DNA of 64,000 nt from Acorus gramineus (taxonomy: Eukaryota; Streptophyta; Magnoliopsida; Acorales; Acoraceae). Each line of letters opens with the position of its first letter. Position 1 is the stretch's first letter. Position numbers and translations under genes: made by a program. Positions 23,160 to 35,553 of the stretch are shown here, piece by piece. The notes under the pieces are model-generated. The model worked only from the letters and a program-made list of their open reading frames with translations. It had not been told where the DNA came from and searched no databases. The DNA lies in NCBI GenBank assembly GCA_030737835.1, contig CM060850.1:2755788-2819787 (forward strand), written 5' to 3'.

Positions 23160-25096
23160 TCTTGATGACGACCACTATATACTTCATTCAAGCCTTTCAA
23201 ACCGGTTTGGTGGTAATTCATTTTCCAGCCTCATTTGCAATCCGTAGGCATTTTGATTGTTTTTTAAATATATATTTAATTAATAAAATATATACCTTTA
23301 TGGATTAAAATACATATTGTCATACATTTTTTATAATGAAATGTAGGAAAAATCCATATAGTTCTCCAAAAACTTATGAAAATCAGAAAGTCACTGTAAA
23401 ATTAGTAAATCTCATCAAGTCTCTATCTTATTAAACAATATTTATTTTAGTCCCTATGACTAACTAGATGTGTAATTAACCCTAACGATGCACGATAAGT
23501 TACTATTATGCCCTTTTAAAATTTATTCCCACAAAAAGTCACATTGATTATTTAAAAGTATATACTGATTTATTTAAATTTTATTACACAAATTATAGTT
23601 TATAATCAATGTGCTATGCTATTGATAAAGCTATATATTTTTTTGTTCGGTCTCTAATGAGATTGAAGAGGTAAAAATGTTGAAAAAAGACTCGATTTTG
23701 TATATCAAATGAGATTTGATGGCTATTTTTTTCACAGTTGAGGATGACATTTCATAAGATACGAATATTGAAAAATGATAAGGATATTTTTGTCTTACAA
23801 AAGGATTAAATCTAATTTTATAAGTTTATAAAAACTTATTTCGATATACTTTTGATCGAAAAATTAAATTTGTTAACCATATACATTTCATGGGGACCCA
23901 GAACAATTTTTTGATTTTAGAGGAATTTTTTATGATTTTAAGAAGATTTAAGTGAGTTATAAAATTATTTTTCAAAAATATAAGCTGAGATAATAATGTA
24001 TTGTGTTAACCATTTAGGAAGTGATTTCGTACATTACATGATTTGTGAATGCTAAAATATTTCATGGATTGAGTGTATCAATGTTAAAATATTTGTGAAT
24101 TTGACCAGATTCTCTAAACCACTTACGGTCTATCTAGAAACACATTTAAAAAATAAAATTTTGAATAAAATAATTTAAATAGACCTTGATTTTTAAAAAT
24201 TACATTTTATACGTTTTTTAAAAAGTAATATTTTTACACTAAAAGCTATAAGTAACTTTTTAATTAAACTGACTTCTTGAAACCCCGTTTGTTAACACGT
24301 TTAAGCTTTCTATTTAATTAAAATGGGCCCTAAACCTGATTCATACATTAATCAACATAAAACATTTTCCTCATTCAGGATCTGGTAAACCATAAATTGA
24401 TTCAACACATCGTGCAAGCATATAAGCTAGTTGATTCGCATGCTTTCAAATGAACCATTTTAATCCTTCAATTGACCATTTTCTTATCAGTTATAGTAAC
24501 AAATAACTTCTGAAAAAAATCAATTGCCCCAGCAGCAATGCAGGGTAGCACTCAAAATAATAATAGAACTTCCGAGCTATAGTGATTTGTGGTAAAGATG
24601 ATCCAGAAAGCTTCAACCTTGAAATCTACTATGGGGACATAGTGATCAAACTGCTGCCATTATGTAATGCAACAGAGGTGAATTATAATCTTAGAAGCAG
24701 TGTTTAGGCTTCATAACATGAATAATAGATAAAACATTAGGAACTCACTCACCAATCCTGAAAGAAAGCAATGGCATCTGATGCGGAACTTCAAGCAACA
24801 TTTCTATTCACCATGGTTGAATCTTTCCTGTGTTTATCTACTGAACAGGAGCCCCTGCAGTTTTTCTACAAAGGTAACTCTTCTCATCAGCAAATAAGAA
24901 TGAATATGGACATTCAATGTAGGACACAGAGGAGGGGAAAAAAAATGGAGAGCGAAAGAATGACAGCTTTAGTTTCGTTAAAAGCCAAACATAAGGTTGA
25001 CAACGGAATACGCACATTCCAGAGCAGTGACAGACAGAAGATAGGGAGACCTACCTTCAAGAGTTTGATAGATGGACTAGATACAGTAATCTATGG
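23160..25096. other. AT-rich spacer and UBC23 downstream region
   Basis: No gene is supported. A stretch from about 23343 (GGAAAAATCCATATAG) resembles one end of the MULE-type element at 10252, but I found no matching second end. An open frame at 24771-25220 on the plus strand overlaps the last UBC23 exon in antisense and is not accepted. Confidence 0.45.
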
Positions 25097-28000
25097 CTAT
25101 TTTAGATGCTCAAATTCACTGCAGTCAGCACCGACTTCATGGAACGCTGAGTATAACTTAGGTAGAATCTTGGCCAGCATAAGCCGGAAACCAACTGAGC
25201 TTGAATGCTCATTGCTTTGATCGGTCATGCAAGCATCTTTTGTTAAGGAACCCACTAAGCATCCTTTCATGTATGCATCACATGCTTTAAGAATGAAAGG
25301 TCCACACCTCCTGAAATGATCCTTTACAAAGCCTTCAAAATGCTGCAAGTGTCACATGTGATAATCAACCAAGATTAGTGATAACATCAAAATTCAGCTA
25401 AAGGAAAGTGAGTGTTCTTTTAGATACGGGTACTAAACAAGCACATGAGGATCAACATTTTTTTAGAAAGATAATAGAGTTTTAAAATGGACAAAAGTGT
25501 GAAACTTCCTAACCCACACGGTGATTGCTATGGTAAATCCAGGAAAGCATTCAAACAAATTCATTCTGTGCACGTTTCCATCCAGTTATGGTGGTGATAT
25601 CTTATGAAGATCACAGTTTAATGAACATCATTTTCTTACGTCATCTAATCATCATTTGCCTATACAATTTCGTATTTCCATTCAGGATGGAAAAACCAAC
25701 AAAAATGACATTAAAAATCTAATAAAAAAGGACCATACAATTTTGCCATTCATAAGCAAATGCTTAGCAGGAAACAAGTCCATTAAAATTATTGCCTAAT
25801 GCTCCAAATTATTGATTAATTCACGCATTAAATGAGCATTTCTTATTGAAATTGTAATTTCTGTTTAAATTGTATCTTATTAGACATCACATGCAATATT
25901 CTATAAATAGCATATTAAGTAGAGGAAACACGTATTAAACGATACTTGTGCAACAGAAATAAAAACCGAGGGAAAAAAACGCTCAACTAGGTATTGCTAC
26001 TAGAGTTCAATGTTAATTATTAATAATTTTGCCAGAACTCAAATGTTATAACTTGAATTCTCAAGTTTTTGTAATGTTTTAGTGTTATGATATCATTGGA
26101 AGATCATAAATTTGATTTAATAGCGGTGTGATTTGGCATGTCAAATTTAAATTTTTGTTTTCCGAACTATGCCCAAACTTTACCTGAATAACACTGAACT
26201 GAAAAATTTCCCCTGCCGAATTATTCTTGAATCATAAACACGTGAAAGGGATCAACTACAGAGGATTAGGCTGTATCTACCAGCCATCTGTGACATGCTC
26301 CCTATATTTTACAGTATACTAACACACGTGAGAGGTAAATTGAAGAAACATGAACAAGTATTGTATCAATAGTATATGAAGGAAACAACAGAAACATCAT
26401 AGTGAGAGGTAAATCGAAGAAACATGAACAAGTATTGTATCAATAGTATATGAAGGAAACAACAGAAACATCATAGCAACATAAACAAGATGGATAGGAA
26501 AACGGAACTGATTAAGTAAATTATACTGAAATCTGTTTACCATTGGAGGCCTTCTCAACAGATACATCATTGACTTGCAGTTAAGTAAGTAAGTATTCTC
26601 ATTGTACGGCAATGCATTCTTCCCTCCTTCTACGGTCCCAACCTGCTTCTCATACCCTGCTTCATTGAAGTATGGATGAGCATTGAGCACCAAACCCTGA
26701 ATTGAAACCAAGACCTGAAGGATACTAGAAGACGAGGGGTCCCAAACTTCATTTCCTTTTCCGTTCCATGTATTCAAAAGGCTCAGACACACCTTTCCCT
26801 CCTCATACAAGTTTGGATTTATTCGCAAACCACCAGAGTGGTAATATGTAGTCTGCGAAGTAAGATAAACCGCACGATTGAACAAGTTCCGACCACCAAA
26901 AATTTAATCATATATGGAATAAAGTGAAACTACGAATGCAATAGTAGAACATGAATTGTGATTTAAAAAAAAAAGGCATTGTTTTTACCGGTGGAACTTG
27001 AGGGTACTCTGGTGGCAAGTGAAAGTCAAAAAAGAATAGACCATCCTGGTAAGGAGTTCCACATGCTCCAATTATTACAGCTCTAAGAAGATCCATCCGA
27101 TCCTCAAAAACTCTGACGTAAATAGCATCTACAAATAAAATAGGAGGTTCCAATTATACATAGGCAAAGCCGCTTACATAAAGAGAGTCATGGATGATCT
27201 GAATTAAATGGTTACCAGGTAGGTTCTTCTCCAGGATGGACCATTCTTGTTGAACTTTTTTGGCCCACTTCCTTCCACTAAAATCCTGCTCAATTTAAAT
27301 TTCTTTAGAATGCAAACACTTGATGCAATTTTTAATATATGGAAAAGAAAAAAAATGTACATGCACCATGCAAATAAAGAGTTGTGGTAAACCTAGCAGT
27401 AAAAACAGGGAAAAAGAGTGACCAATGATACCTGTCCGTTACTAACAAGAAAATGATGATCCAGAGGGTCTTTTGCAACATCAAAGTGTTTGAAGCTAAA
27501 AGGATCATCGACACCATGTGCCATCCCAGCATCCAGGTCTTCAGACAGTGGGCTGCTTGACTTCTCTGTGCTCTCTACTTCAATAAATGTCATGGAAGAC
27601 ACTGGACCACATTCCTCTACAGCTGTGCAGGTCATTTCTGCAGTATGATTATCTTCTTGTACTCCACATTCTGCATCTGCACCTCCTGTCTTAGAACCCT
27701 CAGATATCTCTTGTTCTACGGATTCAGTTACATCTCTGCTCTCTGAGCCTAGGATATCTATTTGTTTCCTTGCCTGGGATAGCAGCCCAGTGGCCAGTCT
27801 AGTAACAAACCCAAAGGCAGCCGCTGTAAGTGACAAGGGTCCATTACTTCTTGAATTATGGTCTTCTGCGTGGGCTACAATGTTTGTTGGCTTACCAGCC
27901 TCACTGGCTGTGGGACTTCGCAAGCTAGATCCCTGAAAATGATGGACTAATGTTAAGATTCATCTAAATAACCAACCAGAAGAGCACTAGTGTAATTTCT

Positions 28001-30526
28001 GTATCACGATCCATAGCAAGGATATTATTTGTAAGAAAAAACAAGTACCAACCTCTTGAGTGTCATCAACGTCATTCGTTTCATTGTCATCGACTGTTTC
28101 CCAACTAGCAGCATCATCACTAACTTCACTTCCTTCTCCAAAAGATTCTCCTTCATCATCTCGAGCAACTGCATAGATAGCTTGTGGACCAACCTGTGAG
28201 AGAGAAAAATAGAGGTGAATTAACAAAGGAATGGTAAACTGCTCTTCACAGAAAAAGAGAAAAATAATTCAACTACATAAATGTCAACTGAAAACATGTG
28301 CTCATCAAGCAAGGAGTTTTACTCGCTTTTGATCTTTTGAATTTGCAAACCACCAGGAAACCTCCCATCACATTCGCAGGTTTCATAAAGGTGGTAGAGT
28401 TCAATAAATTCTACTCTGGGGATCTAAATGTTTGGAGTCATCAGAATTTACCCTAGGAATCCGAATATTTAAAATCATAGGGATCATGCTTATACCTTTG
28501 AAACCATACCATCAGCCCATGTAACTTCGATATCACCACCTCCAAGACCCGTTACATGCCCAATCCAAGAAAGGTCAGGGAAACCCACATCATTACCATC
28601 CTTGAACGCCTCCTCCACCTCAACATCTCCTGCATGGTTATTGCTTCTTACATCAAGATGTTCTTGTACAAAATTAACCTGCCCATCCTCTTCCATGACT
28701 TGATTCTTTGAGCTGCCTGAATCAGCAGAAACTGTAGCCGGGAACAACCGAATAACTACATCTCCATAGCAATAATCATAATCAGGATGGTCATCAAGTT
28801 CATACAAACTGACAACTTCCTCTCCATCAAACTCACGTGGATCTTCTGGCCTAGAAACAGCCTTTAACCATGTGACACGTGCAGTGCGCTCCTTTGCATC
28901 CACAGTTTTCACGACCCCTATGCGCTTCACTTCTGTGGCATCGGCGACTTCGTCCAAGGCCTTCTCCACAACATACTGTTCTGGGAAAAAATCTTGGTCT
29001 CCTGGAGTGCGAATTGGAATTAAACTTGTTGAATCCAGTCCAAATTCCCTTGTACCATCTTGCCAAGCTATATCAATTTTTGTCCTAGCATTTACAATTT
29101 GAAGGGCTCTTTCATAAATCTCCTCTTTCTTACGACGACTCTTGTCTCTCTTCACAAGAATTTTACGGATCTTTTTCCTAGAGGCAGGCAAATTGTCATG
29201 TGTTATTTCCTTTGAAACTGACAATGGGTTACTACAAGAACCCGAGTCATGCAAGCCATTATTTCCAGCAGTATTTCTATCTCCATCCAGGCAAGATTTA
29301 CAAACAATATTATTGTGATCACCACTTTGCACAAACTGTGTTTTTTTATCTGATCTCGTTGTGGCATGTGAAACTATGTGGTGCTCTGTGCTTATTAGAT
29401 GACTATATTTTTCTGCTTTGTCCTCTGTCGTAAAAAACAAACACCAGTCACCCAATTGCCAATTTGCATGAGAAAAACAAGATAGCACGGTCAAATTCTT
29501 TGGGTTCTGCTCCTCAGGAGGCGACATTGCTGAATGATTTGCTGAGGCTATCCAATAGACATACACTGCTCCCACTTGTACTTTGATAACGGTGCCTTCA
29601 AGACGGCTAGGTTTCCACAAGCCAGAAAGCCACCTAGAGCTCTTGAAGACTGATGAAGAAACTGCCCTAACACGCTGGCCAGGGTAGTATGGGAAACTTG
29701 AATCATCAAGAATATTTTTTGAAGCCGACTTAAGTCGCACAGGGTCAGCCTTCAAAACTTTACATATTGACCCATCATCAAATAGCACGGTAACATTGTC
29801 TAGTATTTCATCTACTCTTCCCAGCCAAGGTCCGTGTCCATGGACCACATAGTCACCTACAGCAAAATGTCTTACACGTTGCAAATCTTTAGAGGAGATA
29901 TTAGATATAATTGCTCCGCTGGCAGCACGTAAATCGACTGATATGTTGACATCTACCACAAGACCAAGTTGTCCTGTAGGATCCAAAGCAGCTGCAACAA
30001 TATCACCATGCAGAAAACCACGATCAACAACTGCCAAATCATGAAGGCTATTAATTGTCTCAGTATTATTTGTCCAGATTACTCTGACTTGACCATCTGA
30101 AAGCGAGTCATCATTTTTATGGTCCCCATGTTTCTGAACATGTCTGTGACTGTGATTACTGCGCTCTCCTTCAACATTGTGATTTTCATCCTCATCAACA
30201 GCATCACCACCATCATCACTACCATCATCATCACTACTTTCAGAGTATTCTCCTTCTGAGTCAAAGTCACCGGCAACCTCTGTTACAATCCCAACCAAAC
30301 CATCATACTTACTGCTCCTCACAATATCATGCCTATAGACACATGGGCCACTTGCATTGTGAAGGTTTTCTGGAACCTTCTGCAGCGGGTTCAATTCCAT
30401 GTTTGTTTCAGATATAGGAGCAAATCCATTGTTTTCACATTCATTAGTGTTCACTGTCTTCAGCTCTTTGTTGAATCCAGTAGAGGTAGGATCGCTAGCA
30501 TCAGAAACGCCTTGCCCATTCTCCAT
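25097..30526 (-). CDS. UBC23: Large ubiquitin-conjugating enzyme, UBC23/UBE2O-like
   Basis: UBE2O-class enzymes are large E2s that can also act as E3s; plant relatives are UBC23 and PHO2/UBC24. Exons in transcript order: 30526-28496, 28193-28053, 27932-27432, 27285-27216, 27128-26989, 26852-26541 and 25342-25097, giving 1146 residues. The first 677 residues lie in one exon. They hold an acidic stretch near residue 90-120, then SH3-like blocks (VYRHDIVRSSKYDGLVGIV, DRGFLHGDIV, FAVGDYVVHGHGPWLGRVDEI, YYPGQRVRAV, SHANWQLGDWCLFF) and a lysine-rich segment (ASRKKIRKILVKRDKSRRKK). The UBC domain occupies about residues 894-1080: FEDRMDLLRAVIIGACGTPYQDGLFFF, then LPPEYPQVPP, then INPNLYEEGKVCLSLLNTW, with the catalytic Cys at about residue 983. 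The length favours UBC23 over the shorter PHO2. The ATG sits at an acceptor, implying a 5' UTR intron. Confidence 0.94.
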
Positions 30527-32050
30527 CTGCAAATGCAAAAAGCATAATAATAACAGATATTTCATTAAATAAATAAGTTATCCTATTCCATCCCATCCTA
30601 ATATACACTCTCCACTAATATTACATCAGAAAAAACAAAATTAAAATAACACAAATTAAAAGTGTAAAACAAAGGGGCAGGATATCGTCAATATCATAGT
30701 TGAAATCAATTATCAAAACGTCTGTTCAGTCCGAAGCAATAGCCATACACATGATATAGTCTAGAAAGAGCAGTTTCCTTATCTACTCTTAAAAGATGTT
30801 GTGAGGGCATGTCCAAATGACTAGCATTCTCCTTTTATATAGGAGCATATTGGTCAATCTTTGTTAACTGGTGGTGAGAGAGTTCTCTTTTTTTTTGGAG
30901 ATCCCTTGTCTCCCTTGTTCAAGGGGCATTTTTTCGTCCATAAAATGCTCCAATTTTTGCTAAAAAAATAAACAAGTGATGAGAGAGTGAAGTGTTGATT
31001 CCTCAATCCTCATCCTCCTCCCCACGTGTCTAGTTTATTATTAAATAGATGTAGAAGACAATTAACACGTACTAATGACTTGTGTTTGTGTGTGTGGATC
31101 ATGGAATCATGGCCGAATCTCTCAGGTTTAGGTTAAATGTAATGGGTTTAGTCAAAAGAATCTCCGAATGTTGAAGTTTGAACACCAAAAACATCTTGAA
31201 ATGTAAACTTCAAAGCATGCATGGGTGTCACGAATACACAAACAAAGCAACTCAACCAGTGGATAAAGGCTGACTGAATACAATATTTGTGTGGACAAAC
31301 AAAACTATATTTCTCTGAAGTTCCAAACATCCACCGGATCTTTTTATTAAGCATAAATAGTTTATCTGTTCTATATCCCTCACCCACATTTATAAACCAC
31401 ACTATCATAGCAAGACCGCAAGAGGACCTTCTGCCAGAAAATGTGTCTTGTTTGCATCAGAAAAGTCCTTCTAATTGCCCAAATCTTGGAAGTCTTACCA
31501 CCTAAGGACTTCAGCAACCCATGCATGCTTGATATTTGGGAGTCACCCTTCCTTGGTTGAATGAACCAACGCCTGGGATAACAAAAGCTTCATCAAATAT
31601 TCACTACCAATTATCTTATTAAGCTTATTTTACTCAGCAACATGACAATCGGTAAAGCTCATAACAATGGTAAGGTCTCCATTCATGGTTTGAACTTTAA
31701 ATTGGTGATATGGGACTCAATTAGGGAATATCTGACGAGCACATGCCCTTCATTGAGTGAAATGGAAGGTTTCCTTACATGTCAGTGTGTTCTATGATCC
31801 TAAAAATTATTGCTTTACTGATTTTTAAGGCTCCCTTGCATGCCAATGTGTCTTATAATCTTAAAAACCATTGCTTCACCTATCATTTAATAAGTTCCAT
31901 ATCCATTTCCAAATACATGGTTTTAATCGTTTCAATCAATAAGCACTTAAAGCTATCAAAGGTGATATAAATCCATAATTTGAATGCCTCGGGAGAAAAA
32001 TTATCACAAAACAGAATTAATGAAAGTCAGGATTTCATGTTTTGATGAGG

Positions 32051-32090
<40 letters not shown>

Positions 32091-32398
32091 CATAAATTCA
32101 AATCAACCACATAAGTTTCACATAAATTTGATAGAGTGAGATCAGATCGCAACACTGAATGAAAGAGAATCAACAGCTGCAAAACTCACATAATCCAATC
32201 TCAAACGCCTTACCGAAACCTTATAAAAATGAAAATCTTCTCAATATATGAGCCTCCACATGTATGATAAAAAAAAAAAAGTTCTTTCGAGCTAAAAAAC
32301 CACTTCAAAAAAACATAATCAAAAGCTCCACAACAAAATTAAGAATTAAAGAAAACAAATCCCCCAAACAAATAGATCAAAATTTTCCCCTCTTTTTA
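30527..32398 (-). other. Probable 5' UTR intron of the UBC23-like gene
   Basis: The start codon immediately follows the acceptor ...GCATTTGCAG. Upstream on the minus strand the first good donor is CGAGAG|GTAAAAAG at about 32399, just inside the upstream GC-richer region. This implies a 1.9-kb leader intron. It holds a (GA)n microsatellite at 32056-32083 and an imperfect repeat around 31770-31880, with no other gene seen. Confidence 0.5.
32056..32083. repeat. (GA)n microsatellite
   Basis: About 14 uninterrupted GA units lie in the proposed leader intron of the UBC23-like gene. Confidence 0.9.
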
Positions 32399-33379
32399 CC
32401 TCTCGATCAAGCGAGTCGCCGATTCGAAAGCCACCTCGTGAAGAACAGAATCCTGACCTGATGAGCTGCAGATTTTCTTGCGGTCTCTTCTTTCGTTCTT
32501 GATCGAACGGCAATTCTTTTTCGGATTTTTTTAATAAGAATTTTTGAGAGAGAGATTTATACCGGCTTTAGGACAAAAGACGAAATTAAAACGACGGAGG
32601 AAAAAAAAAATTTATATAAAGAAATAGAATATTATTCATTTATTTTTCATGAACCCTTTTTATAGGCTTGGATTAGAAAAACGTGAAGGAACACCGATTT
32701 TTGGAGATACGAGTCATCATGACCGTCCAATGGAAGATAATACCTAATGAACGAATAGGATCTTATTCCATGAGATCGTCAAAAGATCGTTTGATCTCCC
32801 AACGTTCCCGTTCGGGTATAGACCTAAGATATTTCAATAAAATAACCATTCTGATATACATAAAAAAAAAAATTATTTTTTTTATTTGAAAGATGTTTTT
32901 AGTTTTAAATAAAGATTTATAAAATGTTAAAAATAGTTGATAAAAAAACTCCTCATTTATCAAAAGTGATGAGTTGATAAAAAAACTCCTCATTTTATCA
33001 AAAGTTGATAAAAAAAATTCCTCATTTATTTATGTGTTTATAATATTTTAATAAATTAAATAAAATAATATAATTTTAAAGAGACCTGAAATACTAATAT
33101 TAATTTATTCAAACTTATTATAAATGTAAATAAACGACGTGTGATGAAAATAATACCATCCGAACGGCTACGGTGAAAAATACAGGGAACTCGTTGTAAT
33201 TTAAATTTGTAAAGTAGGTGGTGAAAATTAGAGGGACTTTTTTGCAATTTAAATTTATAAAGAGGGTTGTATACAATTTCTTAATTCCATAGCAATCCAA
33301 GTTGAACAGCGATTTCATAATGACAAGAGAACTTTCAAGTTGAACAGAGAAAGCTTCGTGCCTTCATTAATTAAAACAT
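32399..33379. other. UBC23 5' UTR, promoter and AT-rich spacer
   Basis: The proposed leader exon lies at about 32399-32560, with the promoter beyond it. From about 32860 the sequence is very AT-rich, with short tandem copies of GATAAAAAAACTCCTCATTTA between 32937 and 33026 (three imperfect units). No gene is seen. Confidence 0.45.
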
Positions 33380-35239
33380 GATTTTTTTTTTTGAGGAAAT
33401 GATAGACTATATAACTTTTAAGCAAAAGTTACAATAGGCCGAATACTTGTCTCAAAGCAAGGAAAGGAAGAGAGAAGAAAATAAAAAGAAATTCGAGCGA
33501 GTTCACACGAGAGAAACCATATAAGGTGTGTGATACCCTCCCCATCCAAACAGCCCGAAAGAAAGGAAGAAAGAAAGGAAATTACACCCGAATAAAGGAC
33601 TGCCCAGCCAAAAAAAGCTCAAGCGAGACCCCCTCCAAGAACCCATACGATACCGCCCCCGACTAGCCCGGATCAAAATGGAGCACACCTCTCACCTGCC
33701 GCACTCCTCTCATCCCCCAGAGCCTGCATCCCCATGCGGAAAGCAACCTCACTGTCTCCTCCCAAACATTTTCTACATAAAACCGCTGCCCTGTAAATAA
33801 CAGCTTGTTTCTCCCCAACCAGGCCGCCCAAAGGGCCGCAGGGATGACGAGCTAGAGCACCCCGGCTTGAGAGCTAGAATCCCCAGGTCTAGAGTAACCC
33901 TTCAGAAGTTGCCACAACTCCTCCCTGTTGCAAAAGCACGTGTGAATGCCGGTGGCCTGCCCAACCATACGCCAAAGAGGAGCCATGGTGGAGCACTACC
34001 CAAGCAGATGGTCCGTCGACTCGGGGCAGCGTTGCAGAGATCGCATGTCGTCGAAACTGACGGGCACCCGCGAGCTCTATACTCTTTCGTTAATAAACGA
34101 CCTTGAAAGGCCATCCACATTAATATCTTCACTTTGAGGGGCATCTTCCTCTTCCACAGCCATCTGGTTTGGTTAACCATGTTTAGGACCTCTGGAGTCC
34201 CACGTCTCCACCACGAATAACAAGCGTTGACCGTGAACTTTGAAGAGGAGCTAGGAGCCCAAACCAGAACGCCCTCCCTCATTGGATGAAACTCTGTCCC
34301 ATGCAGCCTATCCAACAACTGCGCTATCTCTGCGACCTCAGGTTCTGACATGAGGTGCAGTGTGCATCGGGAGATGCCATTCCTTGCCCCCCGCACCGTC
34401 GATCAACATTGTTGAACAGTGCAATCTTTGTTCTCCGCCAGTCTGAATACCCAGGGGAACTCGAGCCGGAGTGGAACCTCCCTGCACCATCAATCACACC
34501 AGAATAAGGTCCGATCTCCCTTACCTATCTGCCATCTGAGTGACGGCGCAAAAGACTCTGCTAATGCGAACCAACCCCTGCATAAGAAGGACATCCTGGC
34601 GGATGGCAATGGGAACAACGTCCCCGCCTGGCTGACTCCATAACGTTCCCTAAACAGCCTTACCCACAGGAGGTCTGACTGGTCCACCCACCTCCATAGC
34701 CATTTTGCCAATAGGGCCCCTATTCATGGCCTCTAAGTCCAAAACACCCAAGCCTCCTTGTTATTCTGATTGACAAATGGACTCTCATGCCACTAAATGT
34801 GGCTTGTTTGAGGTCCTATTTGAGCCATTTCAAAAGAAGTGCCTACGGATTACTTCAATCTTCTGGAAGACCGTGTGGGGTATCCGATAAATGGATAGGA
34901 AAAACAGTGGCATACTTGACAGCACGGACTTGAGCAACGTTAATTTTCCCCTGGAGCTAAGGGATCGGTTCTACCAGCCACCAAGCTTCTTGATGAAACG
35001 CTCCACCAACGGGGACCAATCATGCCGAAGCACCCTGCGTTGCACGCACTAACAGCAGCCCCAAATGAGCTGAAGGAGCCTGTTGAATGATGCACCCAAA
35101 AATGTCCGCCATCCCCTCAGCCCTGCGAGGTTCCACATTGATCGCCCATATAGAACTTTTAGACCAATTAATACACAGACCAACTAAAACTTGACATTGG
35201 GTACAAGCAATGCTGTCCCACAAAAAAGGTGACCCACTT
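33380..35239 (-). mobile_element. 5'-truncated L1-type LINE
   Basis: The minus strand carries the 3' part of a plant L1-type non-LTR retrotransposon: the end of the reverse-transcriptase region and the C-terminal zf-RVT domain. Recognisable pieces are WLWRWVDQSDLLWVRLFRERYG (about 34700-34630), FTVNACYSWWRRG, TRWLWKRKMPLKVKILMWMAF and CDLCNAAP (about 34250-34030). The domain is interrupted by stops and frame changes. The poly(A) tail appears as a T-run at 33381-33391. The words AAAACATGA before the tail and AAACATGA at 35240 may be remains of a target duplication, which would make the copy about 1.86 kb. A related short fragment lies at 58340-58480. Confidence 0.8.
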
Positions 35240-35553
35240 AAACATGAAAACTAAAACAATATATAATAAAATGAAAAAAATATGAATTGTCCTCTACTAA
35301 TGAAAGAATATTATTTTCTTATAACATCTACATCATAGTATAACCATCAAATCATCCAGTATCACTAAAAAAGAATGTTTGATTAGCTCTTATAATCCAT
35401 GCAAACAACATTACATTGCATCTCCCATGATTTGCCAGACAATTTGCAAATACAGTTTTCAAGAATGGGAGGGACATGGGCACCATTTTTCAAAAAAAAC
35501 CTTTCTGGCGGCCAATATCCTCAGGTAAGCTGTGAGTATATCATGTGTTTTTT
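35240..35553. other. Spacer and FMP32-like 3' UTR
   Basis: Short AT-rich interval between the LINE and the stop codon of the FMP32-like gene. Its right part is presumably the 3' UTR. No other feature is seen. Confidence 0.5.

Noticed and set aside
24771-25220. Plus-strand open frame starting MASDAELQA
   Set aside because: Overlaps the last exon of the UBC23-like gene in antisense and shows no recognisable domain.
34400-34650. Separate plus-strand gene in the LINE region
   Set aside because: Plus-strand frames here are antisense to the LINE reverse-transcriptase and zf-RVT sequence.
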